This document shows, piece by piece, positions 1 through 11,693 of a stretch of 64,000 nucleotides of DNA (position 1 is the stretch's first letter; each line of letters starts with the position of its first letter). Below the pieces are notes generated by a model, which did not search any database, was not told where the DNA came from, and worked only from the letters and a program-made list of their open reading frames with translations. The stretch is from Branchiostoma floridae (lineage: Eukaryota; Chordata; Leptocardii; Amphioxiformes; Branchiostomatidae): positions 11,291,001-11,355,000 of the forward strand of contig NC_049991.1 in NCBI RefSeq assembly GCF_000003815.2. Direction: 5' to 3'. Both the position numbers and the translations under genes were made by a program.

Positions 1-2702
1 AGAAAAATTGCTCCAACTGAAAGCTTCTTGCCCCCACACTTAACCATCATCCCTGATCTGCCCATAATGACATTACATAAAGTTTGATGACCTGTATGAG
101 CAATGAAAGTTGTCATACCTTCTTGGTCACAACTTTCTTAATCCTTGTATTCTAAATTGCAGTTTGTACAGCAACTATAGCAACCCAAAACTGTAGATAA
201 CTGAAAGTTCACAAACAGGTTTCTTCATAAGCTACAACCTTTTGTTGTTCTGAGTTAGACCTATCAGTCACCTTCAACAATTGTTACTGCCAATGTACTC
301 AGTACCACACCCTTACCTCATTTTAAGTAAACACTTGTGAATGGGTGGGGTCAAGTAACAAAGGCATACATTTGGTCTGTGTGGCGTGGGTGTAGCAGTG
401 TATGTATCATAGGTAGGGTATCTTGAAACAGGAGGGTGAGGTGAAGGTTTCTGTCTTGGCCTGTGGCCAGTTGCTGAAGTGTATGGTTAATCCCCAGTAA
501 TGAGATGACAAGTGGAATCACCTGTGCTTACAGTTTTCAACCTTAATGAGCTTCAGTAAATAGATGTAGATCAAATTCCCCTGCATAGTCATTGTGTCAC
601 CTCCACACTGCTTGGGTCAATTTACATCAAACAATGTGCAACCATAGAGGTCAACATCATCTCAAATATGACCTTTATGGTTGGAGAAAAAAAACAACCC
701 CGCTGAACACTTTGTTATGTTTTCTCTAAAAAGGGTGAGGCAAAATAGATTTTGGGTACCGTAATTGTCAGTCTCCTTTATAGGTTGATAACAAGAACCT
801 TTAATCACAGCTATGACGTGACATTCACTGAAATGCTGGCTCACTGTGATTTTATGTCTTGGTTGTGAATATAGAACCTTGTTAACCAGTGACTCTCCAA
901 TCAGATGAAATATTCACTGTCTCAGCAGGTGTTTGGCTACCTGGCAACATATCCTATACAGCAAGCCTTCTAATTAAGTTCTATCGTAACCGCAGTAATT
1001 TTTTTGTCTCTACTTCATACTTAAAGGACAAATATATGGCTGGGTTAGCTGTGTGTGGAACAAACAAAGACGCTGGGTGTCCACAAGTTTGGTTGCTATG
1101 TGGTGGTGCCTTCCATTTGTTTGATTTATAAACACCACAGCCTTGTTTTGTTGGTGGCATTCGAAACTCAGTACTTACTTGAAAGTAGACGAATGTAATT
1201 TGCGTTGCTGCATGAGTTGCCTTATCCTTACGCTTAATTGAAAAGTAAGCAAGCAAGCTGTTATTTTCCATTATGTGGTGTTTACACACTACATACCTGC
1301 GCTTCACTGGAGGCATGTGTGAAAGATGATAACACAGTACAGGTGGTTAGAAGAAAAGAGAAGAAAGAAAGTGACAGGACCAAAGCCTGTTGAACTGGTT
1401 ATAATTTCATCGGTTTCTAAGATCCTATCCTAGCATGTAAATGTAGTTACCTGAGGGTGAAATGGGCTGGGCTGGACATTACCTCAGGATGCTTCTGGTT
1501 ACCAGGGAAATGTCTGGTAATCATGTAGGGTTCTAGAACTATTGCTTTCTAGGTTTTTGGTTGCCATGTTTTTTGGAAGCATACAGTAGATTAGTCCATG
1601 GGCCAGAGGACATATTGATACCCTACCCTCTGGGGTGGCAAATTCTCCTTGTGATTTTGTGTTGTGTGAAAGAGGTGTCAAATGAATCGTAAAATGGTTT
1701 ACTGGTAATTATTTCAAATGTTGTCTTACCCTAAGTGGCATCTTTTGTTATCCCTTTTTCCATACATTTTTCTCATGAAAACCTGGAACATGTCGATATG
1801 GATACCCCTGCACCACCTTTGTCTTCAAACCCTCTCCTCCTACATCACCAATTTTATGAGTTATCGATCAGAATGATAACAAAATCTTCTACCATTTGAA
1901 ATCTTTTGTCCTGCTAATGTATGTTAATTTTATCGCTAAGTGTATAATTTTTACAGTCAGAAAAGTGCCAGGGTTAAAGGTGGAGCTGATAAGGGCAGCC
2001 AAATGAACCAACAACAAGGGACAGGCGATAGTCGCTAGGTTACAGTGTTTATATAGTAGTATACAGGTGACCCCGGGGCGACTGGCCACAATTTCATGTA
2101 GTACAATGACTGTGAGCTAATTATATGGCCAAGACTTTCTTTTGAAAAAAAGTTGTTGGAAAAAGATTATGGACTGAAAGACTGATGATGTCAGATGTGT
2201 TTTGTATATACTCTATGTATGTTGTTGACTGAGTGAAGTACAGGTGGCAACAGGATGAAGATGTGTGGCCCAGGTTATGACTGGCAGAATTTTATTGCTG
2301 ATTCAAAGAACAAGGCCTACTCTTATATCACATTTACATCAGTCACAGATAAACTTCATGATAGCTCAAGACAGTATAGGAGGTTACCGGGTAGTTCAAG
2401 TTCAAGCGTCCATTATTAGAGTAAGGAAAACTAAATGCACATTGAAATAAGGTTAGAGAGTCTGTTGTAAAAAATGTTTCCTCCTCAGATATGATGTGGT
2501 AACATACAGAGGTCTGTAGTGCTTAAGACATTTGAATAACGAATTAACATTTCAATATTTGACAAAACAATGAAAGAAGAGCTGGCACCTACCTTTACTT
2601 GTATGCCAGAGCTGTGTTGGGTGAGGGTGCAGCAACAGCATTCTGAGTTTTTCTGGCATGCTGATTGTACATTCATATGTTGATGTTGTTCCCTTGTTCC
2701 AG
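1..2702. other. No supported gene; intron or 5' flank of the ankyrin/PLAT gene
   Basis: I see no coding exon here. The open frames are short, lack recognisable motifs and are not bounded by convincing splice sites. The first supported exon of the downstream gene begins at 2703 straight after a polypyrimidine tract and AG, so this stretch is either an intron that follows exons outside the window or the 5' flank. No structured repeat stood out on reading. Confidence 0.6.
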
Positions 2703-5097
2703 AGACCACTGATGTTGTACCATGATGAGAGGATGCACGACCGCAGTCTCAAGCACTACTTCCACAGCCCCAATGTCAAGACTAAGATCCAGAAGCTGGG
2801 TCCACCTAAGACTCCCTACAATCAGAGAGAGGGCAAAGTCAGGTAAAAGTCAATATGTTATGTGTAAAAGTTGTGCAGTGATGTACAAATGGCATTGCCT
2901 GGTTACTAAAAACACTCATGGGCAAGAATGAAGTTTGTGTTGTAAGCCATAACAAATTACACTTTAAATGTGCTAACTACATCAATAAGCTTTTGTACAA
3001 TGTACTGTAAAACGGCTTATATATGATTAGGACGGATGGCAGCAGATTTTAAGTACTAGGTTGACAGCATTCAGCCTTAAGTTAAGTGTTATAATTACAT
3101 GAACCACTCTAATATTATTTTTCCTTTTTTTTTCTTCTTCAGGAGACGGATAGACAGGGTGGTTACCAAGACTCAGTTTGTGGTGAGAAAACACCCTTTA
3201 TGAATATTCCTAATAGATATACATTCAACATGTCTTTATTGCAAAGGTGTTTTCATATGGTACAGAAGGTTACTTAAGAAATCTGTTTGTGACAGTGGCT
3301 ACTGCTAAGTCTTCCCTGGCTTTATGTGTCTTTTCATGTGTGTGCACAGTATAAGCAATATCGAGATAGACGTTTGAATATTTGTATAGTTTGTTTACCT
3401 CTAACAAGATAGTAAGAAAAGTGGTTTGCAGAACTTTTGAGGTTCAAAAGCATTTTCACTGACTCATGTGCAATTCTATCTGCAGGAGCCGCTGATTCAG
3501 GATTTCAATGCACCCCACTCCCCAAGGGGCAGGCGCCGCTCACCCAGTAGAAGGTAGGGACTGCCTGACACAACTGATTACCTCGTAACAAGACATATTA
3601 TTAGCAACTGAAGAATTTCTTTAAAGGAAATCAACCAAGTGGTATTCAGAGATAAGAAATTTTGATTAATTCAAAGAAATTTCTCTCCCTTTTCCAGAGC
3701 AAGGCTTCGTCCTGCAAAGAAGGTGCTGAGGCGGTCACCACCACCAACCATCACCAAGGGAGAGGCCCAGAGACTGGTCTCCATGGCAACCAAGTTACTT
3801 GTGGCAACAGTAGGTGTCCCAAACTTCCATTCCATGCCTCAGAAAACTTTTGAAAATATTGTTTCTTCATGTTCTTGTGGAAGACATTGTATCTTATTCA
3901 CTAACACACATTTTTTTCTTTTTCTCAGGAAACTGTGGATTTAGATTCTTTACCTGGGTACCACCGAGGTCCCACTGCCTCATACCCTGAGGTAAGACTA
4001 GAAATTAAAACAGAAGTCAGGGTTTAAGTGTCATTCATTATATTGTTCCCAACTTACTTGACATTATTCCTTGCTGGTTTATGTATTAAGCAATTCTACT
4101 GCATGTAGCAGAACCAAGATAATCTACATTTTGTAGTAACCAGATTGTGTCTTTCTTTATTTCTTAGGTCACAGGTGGAAGACTTCCAACCCTGGCAGGA
4201 CGAGTTCCTCAGAGACCACAGGTGCAGTTCAATACTTCCCACCTTATACACTCTGCAGTGCTCTGACAATACAGATATTAAGGAATGAATCCAGACTATC
4301 AAATCTGACATAAGACACTGCTAACAGCTCTCTCATTGTCAATTTGATTTCTGCTGATTTCATGACCTTATAGCTGCATAGTCATTGGACATAGCATAAC
4401 ATGGGGTCTTAAACTCATCTCTGACTTTAAGTCTTAAATGTACCTCATGCAGAGTGCTCCAGCCAAGGAACAAAAGAAGCGGAGAGTGAGATACACGTGG
4501 GACATCAACGGGCGCAGAGTCCCTGTAGAACCGTACATGCACGTGGAACCAGGCAGTGATGAGGACCCAGACAGGGAGCCTACTCCTCCTGAGTATAACG
4601 GCATGAACATTGCTGTGTCCAATGGCTCCACTAGACACATACCTGAGTGGTTACAGTAAGTAGCAGGCTTTCACACTGAAGTCCACCACTGATTCCTCTA
4701 TGCCTTTTATAAATGTCATTTGATATTGGTAATGAAATCATCCTTTCAGAGCCCTTTGTGACACTGGTATGTAAATTTCAGACTACAAATGTCCAAGTTG
4801 GACATGGAGGGGAGAGATCCTCAGCATCAGGTCCGACCCAAGTCAGCCAAGTGGAGGCGCGGCAGGCGGACCACCTCCCCTCGCAGCCAGCGCCCGTACT
4901 CTGCCCACCCCACGGCCTACTACCCGCCTGTTCCCCCTGAGATGTACCTGGACCTCCCGCCTAACTCCCCCCCTGCAGGGATGCCTCCGTACGCCTGGTC
5001 GCCCGAGTCTATGGACATGGCAACTCAGACCATGGAGGAGATTGGGACTCAAACAGACCTGGAGGACAGTGGGATGTCCACTCTGCATAGTGGAAAG
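2703..5097 (+). CDS. N-terminal exons of the PLAT/ankyrin gene (basic, proline-rich)
   Basis: Eight exons encode about 332 residues before the PLAT domain. The first has a charged helical-looking motif (HDRSLKHYFHSPNVKTKI) followed by LGPPKTPYNQ. Later exons are basic and Pro/Arg-rich (SPRGRRRSPSRR; RRSPPPTITKGEAQ). The 4453-4655 exon has RRVRYTWDINGRRVPVEPY, and 4782-5097 ends with paired MATQTMEEIGTQTD, a TQT-type motif that can bind dynein light chain in other proteins (inference). Phases 0 and 2 alternate consistently across the junctions, which is the main evidence that these small exons are real. Confidence 0.75.
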
Positions 5098-8000
5098 GTG
5101 AGAGGGGCTTACTACTACACGTCTGGATATAGAACGATACTATAATTCAAAACAGCCTTACAATATTTATCGGTAGCCACACAAAAAGACTAGCCTGATT
5201 TAATCGCGCTTCTTATGATTAAGCCCGTCCTACATGGAGAGGAGCCTACCAGCTCCGGATAGCAGAGTTTGCGTTACACGGACTAAAAAAAGACCAGACA
5301 GAAATGTTTTTTCTGGCTGTGTGAGAACCACAACATATCTATATTTTGTCATATTCTGGATTCCAGGTATCCTCCAAACCGTCTGTGACAGAAGAGGTAG
5401 CCTATGAAGTGTCTGTCCACACTGCTGACCGCCCAGCAGCCAGTCTGAACCCAGAGGCTGCAGTGTTCGTCCAGCTGCACGGGAAGAAGGGAGGGACAGA
5501 GGAGGTGATCCTACAGGAGTCCAAGACTCACAGAATGGCCTTCCAGAAGGGACAGGTATGGCAGAGCTAAACTGTAGATTTGCAATTCATATTGGCCGTT
5601 GGTACAATTTGTTTTGCAGCCATCGCCTCCCACTCGTGTCAAGTGTATTTGTCTAGTCACCCAGGTGTCACGAGGCATCAAATCCTCAATCCAGGTAATC
5701 TACAGGTTATCAGATAGAAACAGATGTGATTAGTTCTTACCTTTCCTATTGGCCCAAATGCATGTAAAAGCCTGCATCAGTCTGACCTGCACCTGCTAAC
5801 TGCTGCCTGGGGATAAGTTATTCTCAGTGGTGGTAATTTCAAAAGGTCACACGGCTGCTTTTCTTCGTGTGAACATAATCTAGGCCGAGCGTTTGCCATT
5901 TTCCGGAAATCTTTTTAAGTCAGGTGTCTTTCTTGTTGGGTGTGTTATTTTGGCTTCACCAAATGTCTCAAACAGTGACATATGATACCAAACAACTATA
6001 TTTGTATGTTAAAATTATCATTATTACACTTTTATACTTTTAACAATGTTTCATGATTAAAGTTGAGGAAATGAAATTTTATTTCTTACTTTTGGTGATA
6101 ATTAGCAGGTGAAGGGCTTAGACAAGTCAGAAAAACCTTTTTGGACAAACCTTCATTTAAACTACTGACAAGACATATGACAGGAAAATGGTAGTGAGCA
6201 TTGTTGAAAGATAGTTCACACTATTACAGTATGTGTATTCAAGTTTGATGTTTATTAAAAAAGAAAAATTTGTCATTCAGGCTCACAATTATTGTCTACA
6301 AGTCACCAATGATAGAGGTACTGTTTCACTATTGATGTGTGTTTAAATGTTTAGATTGACAGCTACATCTTCCTCCTCTCAGATCGACAGGTTTGATATT
6401 CAGACGACTGATGTGGGAAGACTGCTGTCTATCACTGTAGGCCACAGGCACACAGACACAGGTAAGAACAGCTCATTTCTCAAACAGTATTAAACTAACC
6501 GTCATTATTCGACTGGAAAGAAAATTTATGTATTCATGAAAAGCATTGCACCTGAGGCTAACACAAGAAATGTACCTGTATGTATTGCATGATGTATGGC
6601 AAAGGAAATGGGGTTTCAGATAACAGTAGAACAGTTGGATAGCCTGAGTATCATCCTCCGTAGAAACCGCTGGCTCACGACTTTCACTTGTTAGCAAGCG
6701 AAAATTGTGAGCCAGCGGTTACTACGGAGGATGATACTCAGGCTAACAGTTGGATTCAGAATGAAAACAAACTGAAGTTATAACCCAGACACATTGTCAA
6801 AACCTCCCAAAATGGTAGGGCCCCATTTATACAGCATATACTAAGTAGATGTGGCATCCCCTCCCTATCCTTACTCCTATGTTTTCCCCAGATTGTGCTT
6901 GGTACCTGGATAAGGTTGTAGTGAAGAGACTTGGGGAGACAGCTGTGACATACGAGTTTCTCTGCAAGTGTCAGCTGTCTGCTGAAGATAACAAGGCTGT
7001 GATGGAGCTTCCACTCAACTGGTGCTCGACTGAACTAGGTACTTGTATAAAGTTGTATAAAGGGTATCACAATAAACTCAATATAGGGGATTTTGTCAGT
7101 AGTGCTTGAATCAGTGAAAATATTGTGTTGAAACATCACTGAGAGGCTTAGTAAGTCTGATAGAGAATGATGCACTTTATATTTTGCCACCACCATGACA
7201 GTTTCAGCTATGAAGTTCTATTTAGGAGGGTCTATTTTAGAGTATCCAAACTTTGTCACACATAGTTGTACATATAGTTGATCATAGCATAGAGTTGTAC
7301 ATATACATTTGTAGCTACATTTATGTATGTTTGTCAACTTACTGATTTTGCTGTTAAGATAAATACCTTCTTTGTAACATCTCTGTGTCTGTCTATGCCA
7401 TGTACAATCCATCTGCTTCATTTCTGCCTACTGCATGCATTTCACTCAGTGATATGAGTGAATGCCCTGTGAGGTTTGCACAGGTAGGTTAGAAAGGCTG
7501 GCTACAAGGTGTTGTTGTTGTGTCTTGTCTCGTGCCTGTCCATGTACATGTCCAAAATGTTGCTTGAGTTCTGCTGTTGGTTTGCAAGAGTTGTTTTTGT
7601 CCCCATTTCTGTCTCCAAGTTGTACCAAAACACACAAGAGTAAACTTCACACAACTTATCACTGGCATACTAGTACATCACTGCACCTAGTCAGAGTTAT
7701 GCATTCCTGTGTCACTACAAACATATGTTATCCAAAGTGCAAAGTTCTTGTCTGTATGCTCAAATACCTTGAACTCTTCCTTTGCTTGCTTATTTGTACT
7801 TGTATACCAATGTCACCCTGATTGAAATACGCGATTATACAATACACTTACCTGCAAGTTATAACTGACAGACACGTGTATAATATCAACATTTCTTTTA
7901 CAGATGACTCAGACAAGACATTGTCAAGCTCAAGTTCTGAGAGCGACTTCTCAGAGGAATCAGAAACAGAGTCAGAGCTGGGATCCAAAGGGTCTCATAG

Positions 8001-11000
8001 GTCAGGCTCACAGAAGTCCAGATCTCATGGGTCAGGATCTGAAAGATCTGGATCTCACAAGTCAGGATCTAAACAATCCGGATCTCATAAGTCTGGCTCA
8101 GAGAGGTCTGAATCTGAAGCAGAATCAAGGAAGTCAGAAGCAGAATCTGGCAAAAGTGAGCAATCTAGAAGAAGTGAAGGGTCAAGAAAAAGTGTGGGAT
8201 CACGGAAAAGTAAAGAATCTGCAAGAAGTAATGTTTCAAGAAAAAGTGAGCAGTCCAGATCAAGTGCAGGGTCTAGGAAAAATAAAGAGCCAGAGAAGAC
8301 TGTAGAGAGAACACCTTCCCCTGACTTGGAGAGCAAAAGGAAACGTAGACACAGAAGACCAGAATCTCGTTCATCGCTTTCTGGGCATGATGATGAGAAG
8401 ATGGATTCAGACAAGGAAGTCGAGGCTGAGAGAGAGACTTTCGTTCGTCCAAAAACTGCAAGAGGCAGGAAGGTTCCCAAACACTCAGATTCTGACTCTG
8501 AGCGGAGACCTTCCAGTGAAACTAAGGGGCTGACCCAGGTACTTATTGTGCATCCAGAGGAAGAGGAAGCAAAATCTGATGTGGAATATTCTGCCACAGA
8601 CAATGACTCTGTAGCCGTAACTGACCGCAGTGAAAAGATGAGCTATGTGGAACCAAGTTCAGACAGCAGTCTCTCGGATGTTGAGAATGAACCATACTAC
8701 CAGAAAGATCTCCCATCAGATAGAGATACTAATGAGGAACAGGAAGAGGGAACACCACGGAGGCTGGTGAATTACAGTGACACGGCAGGAGAAGGGGAGG
8801 GCAGTGGCAGTGAGGAGGAGGAAGACGCAAAGGCACAGGACAGTGACAGCAGTGACTCTCAGTCAGTCCATAGCGCAAGGCTAGTGTCAGCAGTGGAAGT
8901 AGAAAAAACTCAGGTGGAAATGAGGCACGTGGTACAGGAGCCGGTAGCCATGGCCCATGGCCCACCTCCAAGGAAGGTAATACTGAAACAAGTACCAACC
9001 GCAAACCTGGTAACTACTGTGGCTGAGGTCCATGTACCTACGCCATATGAAACAGGTGTGGCTCTGGATGAGCCTGAAAGAGAAGAGTCTTTACCAAGTG
9101 AGGTTGAGAGGACGGAGACTGTTACAAGTGAGCCTGAGGGGACAGAGACTGCTCCAAGTGAAAGTGCGAGGACTGAAACTGTACAGGAAGAAGCTGGAGA
9201 CCTGAACGAAATCACACCACCCACCTCCCCGACCATTGAGGAGTCTGAGGGAAGTCTCAGTCCACGTAGATTGAGTGATGTTGGTGAGACCAGTGGCGAG
9301 ACTCCTGTGCCGAGGAGTGATGAGACGTCACAGAAAGAGGAGGAAGAGAGGGGACAGGGGAGTGGGGAAAGTGAAGTTGAAGGGGAAGACAGCACAAAAG
9401 CTGATGATGAGGGGCTGGAAGGGAAAGATGCAGATCAACAGTCAGAGCAGAAAGAAGCTGATGACAATATTGAAGTAAAGGCTAGTGATGATGGTAAAGA
9501 AGGTGAAAATGTAGAAGATACTGTGGAAAATGAAAAGGATGACAAAGAGAAAACAGATGGAGGAGAACAAGAAATGGAGGACTCTGGGAAGGGAGATGAT
9601 GAGAAGAAAGAAGAAACTCCTGAAGAAGCCGGTAGTGTCTTCATGGAAGGTTTTAAGGTAGGCATTAAAGACAAATCAAAATCTTATTACTGTTTCATAC
9701 ATTCTGAGGTAAAATATTTATACCAGTATAAGCTTTGCAGCTCTCTGCATCAAATATGTACAAAGTAACACTATAGATTCTTCTACATCTTATGTGCTCT
9801 AGGCGGGCCTTGAAGCAGTGAGAAAGTCAAGTATGTCAACAGCGAGCCCCTCAGCAAGCCTCGCATCACTACAGGCAGAGGAGGCCCATCCCAAAAAGGG
9901 TCCAACAATCCACCAAGCAGCCAAGATAGGGGACTTGGACAGACTGAAGGAGCTTGCCACATATTCAGAGGAACTTATGAGGTGGGTGGATCAATACAAC
10001 TGAAGTGTTGGATTTTGAACATACCAGTGTTGCAAAATATTGAATTTTTCTATCTTGAAGCAAAGTTGACAAAGCATTGGCTTTACGCTAATCTTCTCTC
10101 TTCCAGCCAAATGGATGAACGAGGCTGGACCCCCCTCCATGTTGCTTGCGCAAATGGCAGATTGGAGGTTGTGAAGGTAAGAACTAAGATGGTGTGTCCT
10201 TAGAAGCACACTGTGCTAGAATTACAGTGTAGTTTCTGCTCAGTAATGTGGCATCAAAGTCACAGAGAGGCCTATAAGGGGCTTAATTATAAGTAGTGTT
10301 GCAACAGCAACCTTCATGCTAGTGTTCAACACTCAATGAACGTCATGATGCTATTTATGGTGTATAAGGAAAGCTCTCTATCGTACCATGTTGTAAAAAT
10401 TAGCATCTCAGAGTGTGTGTGTACTTCTTGTCTCCTGACTAGCACTTGTCTGTGAAGACGGCCAACCTGTACAAGGAGACGCCTACTGGGTACACGCCGA
10501 TGCACATTGCTGCCATGAACGGCCATGTCAACTGTATGATGGTGGGTGGTGGTTCCTTGTGTTACAAATTGACACTTCTATTTGTTACCTTAATGCAGAC
10601 AGAAAGGGGAAACTCGAAGTCAAAGGTTCAGTTCTCAACAGTGGTTGTATAAACTAGTATAAAATAAGTGAATGAAGATAACCTACATGTACTGTTATCT
10701 CCCAGGTCCTGCATGCCATGGGATGTCCCATCAACTCCCGCAGTGCAGACAGCCAGACCCCGCTGCACCTGGCTGCCATGAACGGACACCCTGAGTGCTG
10801 CAAGTGGCTGCTGGCCAACCGTGCATCGCTGGACGCCAAGGATGCCATGGAGCGGTCGGCGCTCGAGCTGGCAGAAGAGTACAGACATGACGCTGTGGCT
10901 GAGCTGCTGAGAACGTGCAGGAAGGAGCTGGAGAGGAAAGACAGCTCCCTCAGTCTGCTCAGGACATCGGGGTAAGGAACGGATAAACCTTTGTGCATGT

Positions 11001-11693
11001 TATAAAGTTGACTTTTTTTTCTCTATTTGATTTCAACATACAACTTTGAAGATGGTAGAACAGGTGTAAATGCCTCTGATAGTTACAACTCAAGGCAACA
11101 AAATGTACACACAATTGATACAATGCGTTATCTGAACAGGACATCTAAAGATGCTGATGTTGGCCCACCGGTGGAGGAGAGTGAAGAAACAGAGACATGG
11201 CATGATGATAAAGAAGTGAGTCNNNNNNNNNNNNNNNNNNNNNNNNNNNNNNNNNNNNNNNNNNNNNNNNNNNNNNNNNNNNNNNNNNNNNNNNNNNNNN
11301 NNNNNNNNNNNNNNNNNNNNNNTTCATGATCATGATGATGGCCAATTACATGTCATGTAGTTGGCCACCATGAAAGGAAATGATTTACAGCCTGAGGTGT
11401 ACTGGGCTATATGTAATCTCCAGGTAGATCTACCAGTGGCATAAGGAGTTTAGCTGTAGTGTACTGAGCCAGCTAAACTCCTTATGCCAACGGTAGATCT
11501 GCCTGGAGATTAGGTTATATGAAGATATACAGTAAGGATAGCAATCTTGTTGTATGATTCTGTGCTCAGATTCTAACACCTTCTTTTCTACCTGATGTTT
11601 CAGGATAGGAAACGCTCCTATCAAGAACAGCAGGAGAAGATGGCAACAACCAACACCAGCTTCCTGGATGCTATCAGATCAGAATTTGAATAA
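2703..11693 (+). CDS. PLAT and ankyrin-repeat, Ser/Glu-rich protein (18 exons, 5' end uncertain)
   Basis: Eighteen exons with GT-AG introns and matching phases were assembled by eye: 2703-2842, 3143-3182, 3486-3553, 3698-3809, 3929-3991, 4168-4221, 4453-4655, 4782-5097, 5367-5555, 6383-6461, 6892-7038, 7904-9657, 9803-9981, 10107-10176, 10443-10541, 10706-10971, 11140-11215, 11604-11693. They sum to 3,945 nt, giving about 1,314 residues and a TAA stop. The order is basic/Pro-rich N-terminal part, PLAT domain, Ser-rich then Glu-rich low-complexity segment, five ankyrin repeats, short tail. Such domains suggest a scaffold or adaptor role at membranes or the cytoskeleton; that is inference. The first segment (YHDERMHDRSLKHYF) faintly recalls the start of vertebrate ERICH3 from memory, so I give no gene symbol. 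The true start may lie upstream; the first Met in the exon is at 2712. A 100-base N run lies in the last intron. Confidence 0.8.
5367..7038 (+). CDS. PLAT (LH2-like) domain exons of the PLAT/ankyrin gene
   Basis: Three exons (5367-5555, 6383-6461, 6892-7038) encode a PLAT/LH2 beta-sandwich of the LOXHD1/polycystin type. Visible family marks in order are AYEVSVHTADR (strand 1), AAVFVQLHGKKGGTEEVIL (the xxVxVxLxGxxG segment), a strand around RFDIQTTDVGRLLSITVGH, and CAWYLDKVVV, the conserved WYLDxVxV strand. PLAT domains bind lipids or membrane proteins. The domain is about 115 residues, close to the family norm. Introns are phase 0 and phase 1. An inverted-repeat element sits in the intron before the last of these exons. 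Confidence 0.82.
6641..6744. mobile_element. Foldback/MITE, 104 bp, with 11-bp target duplication
   Basis: The two ends are inverted copies starting AGCCTGAGTATCATCCTCCG and ending in its reverse complement. The terminal perfect arm is about 23 bp, and further pairing continues inward (CCGCTGGCTCAC against GTGAGCCAGCGG). The element is flanked on both sides by AACAGTTGGAT (6630-6640 and 6745-6755). That is direct evidence of insertion by transposition. It is non-coding and lies in an intron of the PLAT/ankyrin gene. The superfamily is not clear. Confidence 0.88.
7904..9657 (+). CDS. Large Ser-rich then Glu-rich exon of the PLAT/ankyrin gene
   Basis: One 1,754-nt exon, open throughout, with acceptor TTTTACAG before 7904 and donor GTAGGC after 9657. 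The first third is a degenerate Ser repeat of the pattern SGSxxSGSxK/R (near 7980-8110), followed by short Lys/Arg-Ser blocks such as SRKSKES. The rest is very acidic, rich in EE, ED and SE pairs, with repeats around VERTETVTSEPEGTETAPSE. No folded domain is apparent, so it is probably a disordered linker between the PLAT and ankyrin parts. Many SxxE and SDSE sites would suit casein kinase 2 (inference). Confidence 0.85.
9803..10971 (+). CDS. Ankyrin-repeat exons of the PLAT/ankyrin gene
   Basis: Exons 9803-9981, 10107-10176, 10443-10541 and 10706-10971 encode five consecutive ankyrin repeats. Key segments are TIHQAAKIGDLDRLKEL, GWTPLHVACANGRLEVVK, GYTPMHIAAMNGHVNC, QTPLHLAAMNGHPECCKWLL and RSALELAEEYRHDAVAELL. 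The TPLHxAAxNGH signature is intact in the three central repeats and degenerate in the outer two, as is usual for caps. Some introns cut inside repeats, so this is not a one-exon-one-repeat array. Confidence 0.9.
11140..11693 (+). CDS. C-terminal exons and stop of the PLAT/ankyrin gene
   Basis: Exon 11140-11215 (acidic, EESEETETWHDDKE) and exon 11604-11693 (RKRSYQEQQEKM ... LDAIRSEFE then TAA) end the reading frame. Acceptors are GAACAG and TGTTTCAG, and the donor is GTGAGT just before the N run at 11223. An AATAAA overlaps the stop codon region (11692-11697). It is very close to the stop, so the polyadenylation signal actually used may lie further downstream. Confidence 0.78.
11223..11322. 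other. Assembly gap of 100 N
   Basis: A run of exactly 100 N inside the last intron of the PLAT/ankyrin gene, beginning 8 bases after the GTGAGT donor. The round number suggests a placeholder of unknown true size. The flanking exons join in phase, so no coding loss is implied, although a small exon in the gap cannot be excluded. Confidence 0.95.
11414..11512. mobile_element. Foldback/MITE, 99 bp, with 9-bp target duplication
   Basis: Inverted ends: TAATCTCCAGGTAGATCTAC at the left and a reverse-complement partner at the right with one mismatch. An inner pair follows (GGCATAAGGAGTTTAGCT against AGCTAAACTCCTTATGCC). The flanks are GGCTATATG (11405-11413) and GGTTATATG (11513-11521), a target duplication with one mismatch. 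It is intronic and non-coding. The sequence is unrelated to the element at 6641, so it is a different family. Confidence 0.82.
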
